Positions 8,349-18,500 of a stretch of 64,000 nt of DNA are shown here, one piece after another. The first letter of the stretch is position 1. Each line of letters starts with the position of its first letter. The notes under the pieces were generated by a model. That model was not told the DNA's origin. It searched no databases and saw only the letters and a program-made list of their open reading frames with translations. The stretch is from positions 16,304 through 80,303 of the forward strand of contig WGNA01000021.1 in NCBI GenBank assembly GCA_016124755.1, given 5' to 3'. The stretch comes from Bacteroidota bacterium. GTDB lineage: Bacteria > Bacteroidota > Bacteroidia > NS11-12g > UBA9320. The position numbers and the translations under genes were made by a program.

Positions 8349-8816
8349 TCAATGTTGCTTAACCTGACCACCCGATGCAGAGTAGAGTAGTTTAAGCGAA
8401 TTCACTTTTCTCAATTCCTGTTTAATATCCTGTATCAATCCCATTTTAACAGATCTGTCTGCCTTAATGGAAGTTGTGAGGTAGTCCCGGATCGCCTCCG
8501 GTTTTTCGCTTTGTTTGATAATAATATACTGTTGAACATCATCAACGGTAGCGAATTTATCATCAAGCTGAATTCTCGGAGATGTTCCCTGAGCCGGATC
8601 CCTTGGAGGCCCGACCAAAATATAATTCACCCAGGATTTCTTTTGAACCTTCTCCACTTCGGAAACAGTAGGAACCGCAGTTTTCACCAGGATTTTGGGA
8701 TCCCGCATCTTGGTTGCAACCATGAAGAAGAAAAGAAGCATAAACACGATATCTGGAAGGGACGACGTATTTATCGCAGGTGAATCACTCTTTTTATTTT
8801 TTCTGAATTTAGACAT
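8349..8816 (-). CDS. ExbD/TolR family biopolymer transport protein (distal copy)
   Basis: 155 residues; one N-terminal membrane helix (SSLPDIVFMLLFFFMVAT) carrying the conserved Asp of ExbD that takes part in proton flow, then a periplasmic domain. The preceding SDSPAINTSSL is the usual cytoplasmic lead. With the ExbB-like protein it forms the proton-driven motor that energises TonB or Tol-type machines. It follows the other ExbD by 14 bases. In Bacteroidota a pair of unequal ExbD genes after exbB is a common arrangement. Confidence 0.92.
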   Translation of the reverse strand: MSKFRKNKKSDSPAINTSSLPDIVFMLLFFFMVATKMRDPKILVKTAVPTVSEVEKVQKKSWVNYILVGPPRDPAQGTSPRIQLDDKFATVDDVQQYIIIKQSEKPEAIRDYLTTSIKADRSVKMGLIQDIKQELRKVNSLKLLYSASGGQVKQH

Positions 8817-8830
8817 AGTTTCAGATAAAA

Positions 8831-9382
8831 TTATTTCCCGTAAGATTCCGGCTCTGCTTCCGAAATTTTTAGCGGGTATTTGTCTTTAACCTCTTTATAA
8901 CTTTTACCTTTTTCCGGAAGATCGCTGAATTTACGATTGAACTTTTTCAGTGCATATTCATCGCGCACTTCATTGTAGGCACGCATCAACTCATTATAAA
9001 CTTCCAGATAACGCTCATAAGAAGTACCGCGGTCGTTCTTAAGCGACACAATCGCATCTTCAGACTTGTCGGAATACTTGGGATTTCGTCCTTCATTCTG
9101 AAGATGTTCTTTCGTGATGTTGGTTAATTCTTCGATGTTCAATGGTTGTTTTTCAACCAGCAACTCATCATTGAAGTTTACCAATACCTCTAGAACATTA
9201 CGATCGTTTTGAGTACTTGTCGGCGGCGGACTGTTCGGATCCGGATATGGAGGCAGCTTCACACGCAATCCCTTATCGGTATCCATCGTCGTTGTTACGA
9301 GGAAGAATACCAAAAGCAGGAAGGCGATGTCGGCCATCGATCCGGCATTGATTTCTGGTATTGCTCTGGGTTTTCTTGCCAT
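8831..9382 (-). CDS. ExbD/TolR family biopolymer transport protein (proximal copy)
   Basis: 183 residues with a single membrane helix (AGSMADIAFLLLVFFLVTTTM) that contains the conserved Asp, then a long periplasmic part rich in charged residues (residues 60-183). It is longer than the next ExbD and probably pairs with it as a heterodimer. Six bases separate it from the upstream small membrane protein. Conserved lead NAGSMADIAF is diagnostic. Confidence 0.92.
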   Translation of the reverse strand: MARKPRAIPEINAGSMADIAFLLLVFFLVTTTMDTDKGLRVKLPPYPDPNSPPPTSTQNDRNVLEVLVNFNDELLVEKQPLNIEELTNITKEHLQNEGRNPKYSDKSEDAIVSLKNDRGTSYERYLEVYNELMRAYNEVRDEYALKKFNRKFSDLPEKGKSYKEVKDKYPLKISEAEPESYGK

Positions 9383-9388
9383 AATTTC

Positions 9389-9808
9389 TTATTGAAAAAA
9401 TCCTCGGATTCCGGATGCAATTGTTATCAGAAGTGCAATTCCGATTAAAACAACGCTTACAAAAACTCCAGCTTCTGAAGCAGTGAGAGTTCCTACAGTA
9501 ATACCTTCATCAGCCATCTTTTGCGGAAGCTCTGTTGAAGCAAGACCTTTTCCAATCAGGTAAATTAAACCCATTGCAACTACTCCAATGATTGCCTTAA
9601 TACTGCCCCTAAAGTTGAGGACCATATTTAAAAGTGCAAAGACGAGAGTAATACCGGCCGCAATAATGCTGTATATAATTCCCTGCCAGAGGCTGAGATC
9701 CACTTTTGGTAAGGCCGCGTCTGATCTAAAAATTATCGCCAATCCAACAATTGCCAGAATGGAGATAATAATATAGTAGACGTAGCGGATTATTCTGTCA
9801 ATACTCAT
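9389..9808 (-). CDS. Small four-helix membrane protein of the exb operon
   Basis: 139 residues with about four predicted membrane helices (near residues 10-28, 42-63, 72-90 and 112-135). I do not recognise a named family. Its fixed position between exbB and the two exbD genes, with 5-6 base gaps on both sides, suggests it is an accessory of the same motor; a protein of this kind appears in this slot in other Bacteroidota, from memory. Confidence 0.75.
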   Translation of the reverse strand: MSIDRIIRYVYYIIISILAIVGLAIIFRSDAALPKVDLSLWQGIIYSIIAAGITLVFALLNMVLNFRGSIKAIIGVVAMGLIYLIGKGLASTELPQKMADEGITVGTLTASEAGVFVSVVLIGIALLITIASGIRGFFQ

Positions 9809-9813
9809 AATGA

Positions 9814-10656
9814 TTAACCTTTGGTGTTAACAACGTTGTTTTTGATCAGCATGTCAACAAGCTTGATAGAAGAATCTTCCATGTTGTTAACGATTGCGTC
9901 GATCTTGGAAACAAGAAGGTTGTAGAAAATCTGAAGAATGATCGCAACGATCAAACCGGCAACGGTTGTTAACAGAGCGACCTTGATACCTTTCGCAACG
10001 ATTGCCGGAGAAATATCTCCCGCGTTTTCAATCGCGTCAAAGGCGTCGATCATACCGATTACTGTTCCAAGGAACCCGAGCATAGGTGCCAGAGCGATGA
10101 AGAGAGAAATCCAAACCAGACCCCGCTCAAGCTGGCCCATCTGAACTCCACCATAAGAAATCACGGATTTTTCAACCATATCGATTCCTTCGTCGGCCCG
10201 GTCAAGACCCTGATAAAATATACTCGCAATTGGTCCTCGGGTGTTTCTGCATACGTCTTTAGCAGATTCAATTCCACCGGAAGTAAGTGCGTCTTCAACC
10301 TTTTGAACGAATTTGTTTGAGTTGGTTCCGACTGAAAAAAGAGTGATCAAACGCTCGATCACAATAGCTAAACCGAAGATGAGACAAAGAAGCGGAAGAG
10401 CCATGAATTCGGCACCACCTTCAATGAATTTGTCGCGAATCACCTTGATTCCTTCACCTTTTTTCGGAGCTTCTTTTTTTACTGCCGGAGCTTCCTCTCC
10501 ACCTTCCTCGGTGGCCGGAGCTTCTGCTGCAGTGTTTGAGTCGTTTTCAGAAACTTCCTCCTGTGCGGCTGCGTTATTTGCAGTGTTACCCTGTGCGAAT
10601 GCATCAATGTTGAAAAGCATTCCAAGAGCCAGGATCAGAACGATTACTTTTTTCAT
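9814..10656 (-). CDS. MotA/TolQ/ExbB proton channel family protein
   Basis: 280 residues. It begins with a cleavable-looking signal (MKKVIVLILALGMLFNIDAFAQ) and an acidic, Ala/Glu-rich periplasmic segment (about residues 23-70), an arrangement common in Bacteroidota ExbB. Three membrane helices follow, including SLFIALAPMLGFLGTVIGMIDAF and the AIVAKGIKVALLTTVAGLIVA helix, both conserved in the family. It forms the pentameric channel of the motor with the ExbD proteins. First gene of the operon exbB-membrane protein-exbD-exbD. Confidence 0.93.
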   Translation of the reverse strand: MKKVIVLILALGMLFNIDAFAQGNTANNAAAQEEVSENDSNTAAEAPATEEGGEEAPAVKKEAPKKGEGIKVIRDKFIEGGAEFMALPLLCLIFGLAIVIERLITLFSVGTNSNKFVQKVEDALTSGGIESAKDVCRNTRGPIASIFYQGLDRADEGIDMVEKSVISYGGVQMGQLERGLVWISLFIALAPMLGFLGTVIGMIDAFDAIENAGDISPAIVAKGIKVALLTTVAGLIVAIILQIFYNLLVSKIDAIVNNMEDSSIKLVDMLIKNNVVNTKG

Positions 10657-10689
10657 TATTAACTACTGTTTTAGTGTATGAGTTTCGGG

Positions 10690-10697
10690 CAAAAATA
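10690..10697 (-). promoter_or_regulatory. -7 promoter box TATTTTTG upstream of the exb operon
   Basis: Minus-strand TATTTTTG (TAnnTTTG) 34 bases before the ExbB ATG. No clear -33 TTG was found. Confidence 0.4.
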
Positions 10698-10840
10698 GAG
10701 TTTTTTATTTATCGCCATCTTAAATTTTCCCATATTTCATTGGGTTTTCCGGCTGTTCAAATCAACGAAAGATGCGTTACTTGCACACGAATTTTAACAC
10801 AAGGTTTTAGCAAAAGATAGTTTACGTTAACAAACGGGAA

Positions 10841-12205
10841 ATGGCGAAAAGCAAAACGGTTTATTTCTGTCAGAACTGCGGGGCCTCTTCCGCTAAGTGG
10901 GTCGGGCATTGTCCCGTATGTAAACAATGGAATACCTATGTTGAAGAAGTGGTTGAAAGTTCTCCGACTGCTGTTCCGGCATGGGTCGGTGATTCGGATC
11001 CGGAAGTTCAGGGAAAATCGCAACGCATTTCTTCTATTCAGGCCGGAAAGGAACAGCGAACCAAAACCCCCGACGAAGAACTCAACCGCGTTCTCGGTGG
11101 AGGAATCGTTCAGGGCAGTCTCGTACTGATTGGCGGTGAACCGGGAATCGGGAAGTCAACCCTGCTTTTGCAAATGGCTTTGAAACTGGATCGGCGGGTA
11201 CTATATGTAAGTGGCGAGGAAAGCGAATCGCAACTGAAAATGCGTGCCGACCGACTCGGCATTGCCAATGAAGCCTGTTACATTCTCGCTGCAACCGACA
11301 TCCAGAATATTTTTAAAGAAGTGAAAAAACTAAAGCCTCAGGTTTTAGTAATCGATTCCATTCAAACACTTTTTTCCAGAACTATCGAGTCAACTCCGGG
11401 AAGCATTTCACAAATCCGTGAGTGCACCGGACAACTGTTGCGTTTTGCGAAAGACAGTAATACTCCGGTTTTTCTGATCGGACATATCACCAAAGACGGC
11501 CATATCGCCGGACCGAAAGTTTTGGAACACATGGTTGATACGGTTCTTCAGTTTGAAGGCGACCGCCATCATATCTATCGGATTTTGCGATCGGTGAAGA
11601 ATCGATTCGGGTCTTCGTCGGAACTCGGTATTTATGAAATGGCCGGAGAAGGACTTCGCGAAGTTTCAAATCCATCGGAAGTTCTCATTTCAGAAACCGA
11701 CGATAATCTTTCCGGAATTTCCATTACTGCCGCCATGGAAGGTGCTCGTCCGCTTATGATCGAAACTCAGGCTCTTGTGAGTTCAGCCGTGTATGGAACT
11801 CCGCAAAGAAATGCAAACGGTTACGACCTGCGTAGACTAAATATGTTATTAGCCGTTCTCGAAAAGCGTTGTGGTTTTAAACTCGGAATGCAGGATGTTT
11901 TTGTAAATGTCGCCGGTGGTTTGCGACTCGACGATCCCGGCTCGGATCTCGGAATTGCTTCTGCAATTCTCTCCTCGTATGAAAATATTCCGCTCAACCG
12001 GAAGACATGTTTTGTCGGCGAAATCGGATTGTCGGGAGAAGTACGAGCGGTAAACCGGATTGAACAACGAATCGCCGAAGCTCAGAAACTCGGATTTGAA
12101 GAAATGGTCGTTAGCAAAGCCAATCTGAAAAACCCCATTTCTTCCAATATGAAATTAAGTGGCGTCCGGAATATTATGGAAGTTGCCGAACTGCTTTTTG
12201 GTTGA
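10841..12205 (+). CDS. radA: DNA repair protein RadA (Sms)
   Basis: RecA-related branch-migration ATPase used in recombination. All four parts are present: an N-terminal zinc finger (C10, C13, C24, C27), Walker A GEPGIGKST, the RadA-specific KNRFGSSSELGIYEM motif and a C-terminal Lon-protease-like domain (GGLRLDDPGSDLGIASAI). 454 residues is the normal length. Divergent from the exb operon; ends one base from the stop of the convergent AlgX-like gene. Confidence 0.97.
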   Translation: MAKSKTVYFCQNCGASSAKWVGHCPVCKQWNTYVEEVVESSPTAVPAWVGDSDPEVQGKSQRISSIQAGKEQRTKTPDEELNRVLGGGIVQGSLVLIGGEPGIGKSTLLLQMALKLDRRVLYVSGEESESQLKMRADRLGIANEACYILAATDIQNIFKEVKKLKPQVLVIDSIQTLFSRTIESTPGSISQIRECTGQLLRFAKDSNTPVFLIGHITKDGHIAGPKVLEHMVDTVLQFEGDRHHIYRILRSVKNRFGSSSELGIYEMAGEGLREVSNPSEVLISETDDNLSGISITAAMEGARPLMIETQALVSSAVYGTPQRNANGYDLRRLNMLLAVLEKRCGFKLGMQDVFVNVAGGLRLDDPGSDLGIASAILSSYENIPLNRKTCFVGEIGLSGEVRAVNRIEQRIAEAQKLGFEEMVVSKANLKNPISSNMKLSGVRNIMEVAELLFG

Positions 12206-12206
12206 T

Positions 12207-13349
12207 TCACTTCAATACTTCATACGCTTTATCAATAAATCCCCAACCAAATCTCGACAGCGTTCCGTCGGTTGCGAGCAGAATTACCACATCCTGTTTG
12301 GTGAGTTCTCTTTTCAGATTTACCTGATCCACCGTTAATCCATTTTCAAAATTCTGCGGATAAATCTCCCGGAAATAATACCAGAATTCTCCTTTAAAAG
12401 AAGCCTGATTGCTGAAGCCGTGATCGAACAAACCCCAGAAATAACTGTCGGCAATTACCGCAGTTCGAACCGGTTGGGCGTTTGATGTGTCGAATCGCAG
12501 TTCGGGATAATACATTGCATTGTGATTCAACGACCGGAGCAGATTCATTCCGTCTTCGATATCGCTATCCGATTTGCGCATTTCATTGGAAACTTCACCT
12601 CCAAAAATCTCATACTCCGGGAGTTTTCGATTTAAGGTTTTTGCTAAATAATGCTGAAGCGAATCTCCGGCGACCGCCATTCCGTAAGTCGACCAGTGAA
12701 TTCCGGTTCTGGGGAATAATGCGAATTGCGAAGTGTCTTTCATCGATCGAAACCAGGCATTGAAATCCAAGAAGTGAATTCCGTTGGCAATCAGATTTCG
12801 CTTGTATGCATCGTAACAGCGCACATCTTTTTTGAATTTTAGATAATAGTCGGGAATGTATTCCGGATAAAAACTTGCCTTTCCGGGAGCGAGTACAATG
12901 AGAAATTCAACACCCAAATCCCGCAACCGGTTCTGTATGGTTTTTAGTTTTAAACAACTGTCACGAATAGCCGACTCACCGGGAAAATCTCTCCCATAGT
13001 ATTCATCGATATACGCCGATTCGTATAAATAATCCTCTTTTCCGATTACCACATACCGCGCATTCGCCACATGAAAAACATCAAAATCAAATTGATTGAT
13101 GTGTCGCACAAGCCAAGGATTAAAGCCAAAAGAATCGGCGGAATACAATTCAAATTTCTTTTGATAACTGCCGTTGAACCACGACTGCAAGGTGATGGAA
13201 GGCTTTTCCGATGTTTCGTGATAGCCTTTTAGTTTGTCGAAATGAAAAAACTGAAACTGCCGCTGAACAAAGGGAATGAGAAAAAGAAGCGCCATCAGCG
13301 TTATGCAAACCCATTCAGTTGTTGATTTTCGTTTCAGTTGCATTTTCAT
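12207..13349 (-). CDS. AlgX/AlgJ-like SGNH acyltransferase-type protein
   Basis: 380 residues with an N-terminal membrane anchor (about residues 13-30) and a periplasmic SGNH-hydrolase-like domain of the alginate O-acetyltransferase type: LIVLAPGKASFYPEY, GIHWSTYG and VIADSYFWG (candidate nucleophile Ser). The usual D-x-H motif reads G-I-H here, so the Asp is displaced or lost. It is encoded directly after the MBOAT gene with a one-base overlap (TAATG). The pair is expected to move acetyl groups across the inner membrane onto a polysaccharide. No polymer synthesis genes are next to it, so the substrate is unknown. Confidence 0.84.
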   Translation of the reverse strand: MKMQLKRKSTTEWVCITLMALLFLIPFVQRQFQFFHFDKLKGYHETSEKPSITLQSWFNGSYQKKFELYSADSFGFNPWLVRHINQFDFDVFHVANARYVVIGKEDYLYESAYIDEYYGRDFPGESAIRDSCLKLKTIQNRLRDLGVEFLIVLAPGKASFYPEYIPDYYLKFKKDVRCYDAYKRNLIANGIHFLDFNAWFRSMKDTSQFALFPRTGIHWSTYGMAVAGDSLQHYLAKTLNRKLPEYEIFGGEVSNEMRKSDSDIEDGMNLLRSLNHNAMYYPELRFDTSNAQPVRTAVIADSYFWGLFDHGFSNQASFKGEFWYYFREIYPQNFENGLTVDQVNLKRELTKQDVVILLATDGTLSRFGWGFIDKAYEVLK

Positions 13350-14743
13350 TAAAACCGGAAATAAATAAACGGGTTAAATGATCCGCTGCTGAGACTGGCG
13401 GTGGAAAACACAAAAAAGCAAACCGAAACTATAAAGCGAATGACCATTCCGGATTCGGTTTCAAATAATTTCGGCGGTATAATTCTTTGCGGAAGGAAAG
13501 ACAACAGAATGGCAACTATTGCAACGGTCATGGTTTTGGCGTTGAATAATGCTAAATCCCAACCGGGTTCGAATGCGAACAATTTAGAATAAAACATTGC
13601 CCAACGATCCGATTCCTCGATTCTGAATACCACCCAACCCAACACCACAATCAGAAAGGTGAGGGGAATTCGCACAATCTTTAATCGTTCGGTTTTATTA
13701 AGACCGGTAAGTCTTTCGATTATTAAAAAGCTTCCGTGCCATACACCCCAAAGAATAAAATTCCAGTTCGCTCCGTGCCAGAAACCCGAAAGTAAAAACA
13801 CGATTCCGAGATTTCGGTAGGTTGAAAATTTACTATTTCTGTTTCCGCCAAGAGGCACATATAAATAATCGCGCATAAAATTTCCGAGCGTGATGTGCCA
13901 TCGTCTCCAGAATTCGGTTATCGAAAAAGACCGGTAAGGCTGATTGAAATTTTCGGGAAACCGAAAGCCCATCATTCTTCCCAAACCAATAGCCATATCG
14001 GAATAACCCGAAAAGTCGAAATAAATCTGAAACGTATAGAGCAAGATGGCGATCCAGGCAGAAACAGAATTGAGTTCCGCAAGATTACCGCGGAGAACTT
14101 CGTCTACTTCTGCTCCGAGTGTATTGGCGATTAAAACTTTTTTAGCCAATCCGCGACAAAACCGGTTGAAACCTTCGATGATGTTTTTACGACTGAAAAC
14201 CCGGTTAACTAATTCGTCGGCTATTTCGTGAAACCGCACAATCGGCCCGGCAATGAGTTGCGGAAACATTATGATGTACAACACGTAATCGCGAACATTT
14301 CTCAATGGTTTGTGCGTGCCGCGATAAACATCTATCGAGTAGGTGAGGGTCTGAAATGTATAAAAGGAAATCCCGATCGGAAGAATAATTTCCATCCAGT
14401 GATAACCCGACATGCCCAGATTCATGAGAAAGGAATTCAGGTTTTCGGCGAAGAAGTTTGCGTATTTAAACCATAAGAGAAGTCCGAGATTTAATGCAAT
14501 CGAAAGCAGAAGCCACCGCTTTTTACGTCGGGTATTTCCTTCTTTATAAATCTGGTTTACGATGTAATAATCAGCAACTGTGGATGCGATAAGGATAAAA
14601 ATAAAACGGGGAGCGCCCCACGCGTAAAAGACTAAACTGAAAATAAGCAGAACCCAATTGCGAAATCGTTCCGGAGATAATGCATACGTCAGCAGCCAAA
14701 TCGGAAAGAAGTAAAAGAGGAAAACTATACTGCTGAAAACCAT
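13349..14743 (-). CDS. MBOAT family O-acyltransferase, AlgI type
   Basis: 464-residue polytopic inner-membrane protein. The family signature is clear: WLLTYALSPERFRNWVLL near the N-terminus, GISFYTFQTLTYSIDVYRG, PQLIAGPIVRF, SGYSDMAIGLGRMMGF, FWRRWHITL and the catalytic His in FLLSGFWHGANWNFILWG. It transfers acetyl from a cytoplasmic donor to the partner AlgX-like protein encoded immediately downstream. Confidence 0.95.
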   Translation of the reverse strand: MVFSSIVFLFYFFPIWLLTYALSPERFRNWVLLIFSLVFYAWGAPRFIFILIASTVADYYIVNQIYKEGNTRRKKRWLLLSIALNLGLLLWFKYANFFAENLNSFLMNLGMSGYHWMEIILPIGISFYTFQTLTYSIDVYRGTHKPLRNVRDYVLYIIMFPQLIAGPIVRFHEIADELVNRVFSRKNIIEGFNRFCRGLAKKVLIANTLGAEVDEVLRGNLAELNSVSAWIAILLYTFQIYFDFSGYSDMAIGLGRMMGFRFPENFNQPYRSFSITEFWRRWHITLGNFMRDYLYVPLGGNRNSKFSTYRNLGIVFLLSGFWHGANWNFILWGVWHGSFLIIERLTGLNKTERLKIVRIPLTFLIVVLGWVVFRIEESDRWAMFYSKLFAFEPGWDLALFNAKTMTVAIVAILLSFLPQRIIPPKLFETESGMVIRFIVSVCFFVFSTASLSSGSFNPFIYFRF

Positions 14744-14790
14744 TCGCTGTCAAAGATGTGATAAGATTCAGAATGTTTTAAAGCAGGCAA

Positions 14791-15522
14791 TCAGGCGGAT
14801 TGTTCTTTCAATCGTTCGAGTTCCTGTTTGGATACCGGAAGATCAATTCCATTTTTAAAACTCAACTGACCTTTAATGAGCGAAACCGGATCGATAAGAT
14901 CTTTATTAACCAACATGCGCTGACCAATCGAGAGAAATTTATTATGCATTATGATCTCAGCGAATTCCTGAAGATCTCTTTTACTCTGGATATTTTCGCC
15001 TTCGAGTGTGTGCACCATCACGCCTTCCGGATTTTTTTCAATAAAGGTGATTTCGGAAACATCGGTAAATCTCAAACCGCCGGAAGTTATAATCGGAATG
15101 CGGGTGAATTTGCTTTTCAAAATTCCGTTAACCATTTCATACGCAAGTCCGGTGTTGGTTGCCCGGTTTCGCACCAAACGAATCGCCGATTGCAATTCTT
15201 CAATATCCAATGGCTTGAATAAACAGGTGATTCCCGAAAATTTTAATGCGCGAACCGAATATTCATCGTAGGCCGTAACGAAGATGATGTCGAAATCGAT
15301 CGACTCGAGCTTTTGTAAAATCTGAAACGAATCGCCTTCCTTTAATGTAATGTCGAGAAAGACGAGATCGGGTTTAAATTGATGGATGATTTTCAGACTT
15401 TGCTCTATGTCTCCGGCTTCCGAAACCACTTCAACATCTTCACAAAAATTCGCAATCAGTGCTTTGATCACTTCCCTGCTTTTCACTTCATCGTCGATAA
15501 CGATGGCTCTAATCTTCTGCAT
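14791..15522 (-). CDS. LytTR-family response regulator (paired with propeller kinase)
   Basis: 243 residues from the ATG at 15522 (MQKIRAIVIDDE); a longer frame to 15588 would put 22 residues inside the kinase gene and lacks receiver-domain character. Receiver domain about residues 1-120: acidic pair in IVIDDE, phospho-acceptor Asp in LVFLDITLKEGD and Lys in LFKPLD. LytTR DNA-binding domain in the C-terminal 100 residues. Starts 14 nt inside the upstream kinase gene, so it is the obvious partner. Last gene of a four-gene operon. Confidence 0.92.
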   Translation of the reverse strand: MQKIRAIVIDDEVKSREVIKALIANFCEDVEVVSEAGDIEQSLKIIHQFKPDLVFLDITLKEGDSFQILQKLESIDFDIIFVTAYDEYSVRALKFSGITCLFKPLDIEELQSAIRLVRNRATNTGLAYEMVNGILKSKFTRIPIITSGGLRFTDVSEITFIEKNPEGVMVHTLEGENIQSKRDLQEFAEIIMHNKFLSIGQRMLVNKDLIDPVSLIKGQLSFKNGIDLPVSKQELERLKEQSA

Positions 15523-18500
15523 TTTCTGATTTAAGTATAATCGGTATGCCCAGAACCACGCGGGTTCCGGCAGCTTCACCGTTTTCAAAAAGGTCGATAA
15601 TTTTCAACTCCGGTTTCACCTTTAAATCCTGAGTAAGAATTTCAAGTCGTTCCCCGGTTAGCTTTATTCCCTGTGATTTGTATTTGCGGGTACGCTGTTC
15701 GTTCAGCTCCCGACTTTTAGCTCTTCCGATTCCATTGTCTTCAATTACACAATGAATGTGTTCGCCATGACGCGAAAACTGAACGGTTAGTTTTCGTTCA
15801 TCGTTTTTCGGCAACAAACCGTGAATAATTGCATTCTCCACATACGGTTGAATGAGCATACTCGGAATCATGATTTCTTTCGGATTGAGATCTTCCGCCA
15901 CATCGATCTGAAACTCCAGTTCATTTTCTAACCGCAGTTTTTCAAGTTCCAGATAAGTGGTAAGCCATTCGGTTTCATCTTTTAATGAAATGTATTTAAC
16001 TCCCGAATTCTGGAGGATCATCCGCATCAGCGTCGAGAATTTTGTGAGGTACGTGTACGCTGCTTTAGGTTCATTCTTCAACACAAAATACTGAATCGAG
16101 TTAAGGCTGTTAAAAATAAAGTGCGGGTTCATTTGGCTGCGCAAAGCCTGCAATTCGAGGTCGACGAGTTTGTGTTTGTAGGATCGCGAAATGGCTTTGG
16201 TGCGCAGAAAGAATATTAATCCGATTAATGCGAGAATTATCGCACCTACTAAAATCCGGAACCACCAGGTTTGCCAGTAAGGTGGGTGAACAATAATCTG
16301 AATCACCTTCTCTCCATCGCTTCGAACCCCGTCGTGATTGATGGCACGAACCCGGAAAGTGTACATGCCGGGAGAAAGGTGGCCGTAATAGGCAGCCCGA
16401 CGTTTCCCCGATTTTATCCAGTCTTCATCGTAACCTTCGAGCCAGTATTCATAAGTGTTTTCGTGCGAATTAGTAAATGATAAAGAGGCAAATTCGAAAC
16501 TGATGAGATCTTCGTTGTAGCGTATTTCGAGTTTGTCTCGGTAATTAATGTCAACCGGTAATTTCACTTCCTGATCGAGTACCCGGAAAGCGGTTAACAC
16601 AACCGGCTGTGGTTTCGATTTTGGAATAATGCTTTCGGGCTGGAAATAATTAAACCCGTTTTGTCCGCCGAAATAAAATGTTCCGTCACTCGCTTTCCAA
16701 TAAGCTCCTTCGTTAAACTCAAGTCCCTGTAAATAATGACTCATGTTAAACTGAGTGAACGAATTGCTTTTTCGGTCGTACCGAATTAAACCGTCGTTCG
16801 TGCTTAGCCAGAATACATTTCGGTTTTCCTTTAAAATTCCATACACCACGTCGTTTGGCAGCCCGTCATTAGAATTGATAGCAGAAAAGCTTTGGTTTTT
16901 TCGATCAAAAATATTGAGACCTCCGCCGTATGTGCCGATAATAAAAGAATCGCGGGTGATCTGATCGATGCACATCATGGAGTTTACACTCGGGCTGGTG
17001 GAATCATTGCCGTGTTGCAAAACGGTGAATGCATTTTTTTCCTTGTTATAAATATGTAAACCGCTGCGAAAAGTTACCAGCAATAATTCCTTGCGGCTTT
17101 TGTCTTCCAGTATCTGATAAATGGGATTGTTGTTGAGAAACCGTGACGGATATAATTTGAAATCGTCTTCATCGCGCAGATATTCCACCAAACCCCAACG
17201 CGTTCCAATCCACATTCTGCCTTCGCTGTCTTCCATAATGCAGCGGATTTCGTTTTGTTTAATCTCCGGATTGGAAGGAGAGTGGTGCTCAAATTTTTCG
17301 GTTTGCCGGTTAAAACTAAAAAGACCTTCATCGCGCGAACCAACCCAGAGTACGCCATAGGAGTCTTCGAAAATGGCACGAACTGCTTTTGTCTCAATGT
17401 TTGCTTTCTCATCGCGAATGGAAGCATACACTTTCAATTCTTCCGTCTTCGGATTAAAAGCAGCCAACCCGCTGCCGAGTGTACCAAGCCAAATGGTTTT
17501 ATCGCGACTTTCAAAAATTGAATAAACGATGTTGTTGGTGGGTTCACCTTCGTATTCAAAATTTTCAAAAAGATTAAAAAGCTGAAGGTTCGGATCGTAT
17601 TTACTAATGCCATTAATACAGCCAAACCACAGAATTCCCTGCCGATCCATAAAACCGCAATTCACCTGATCGCCGATCAGACTGCGATAGTTATAAGGGT
17701 TGTTGCGATAGGTTACATACGTGTCGCCGTTAAACTTCATGAGTCCACCGCCGTCGGTCCCGATCCACAGATTTCCGCTGTTGTCGTGAACCACAAAATT
17801 GGTGAGGTTGGTTCCCCGAATTCTTGGTGAGGGAATTGGCAGTACGTAATCTTTTCTCACATCCCAAACCTGAAGCCCCTGTCCGCGGGTGGCGATGTAC
17901 ACCATTGATCCGTGTTGCAGAATCCCGTTTACATTTTGGTTGAAGAATAATTCGAGTGACGAAAACTCTTTGAAAATTCCATTGTGATAAAGAATTATTC
18001 CCTGATCCGTTCCAACCCAGACTCCCAATCCATTGAGTTCTGGAGCAAAACAATTCACATAATTATTGGGGAGTTTGCTGTTTTCTTTCAGATACGATTT
18101 ATAACTGCCGTTTTCCATGTTAATGGAAATCATTCCGCCACCATCAAGACCTACCAGCAATTCGTTTTCGGCAGATTGACGGATGCAGGTTATGGAATAC
18201 CGGTTTTCATTGAGATCCTGATCCCGGATCCGGAACTTTTGGAACTTGTGAGTAATCTTATCGAACCGGTTGACTTCACCGGTATAAGTTCCAACCCAGA
18301 TATATCCCCGGCTGTCTTCGTAAATGGTTGTAATGTGATTGTTCGACAGTGATGTTGAATCGCGGGCATCGTGCTTAAAAACTTTGAACTCATAGCCGTC
18401 GAACCGGTGAAGTCCTTCGGCAGTAGCAAACCACATGAACCCTTCCTTACCTTGAAGAATTCCGTTGATCGTACTCTGAGCCAGACCGTTTTCTCGTCCT

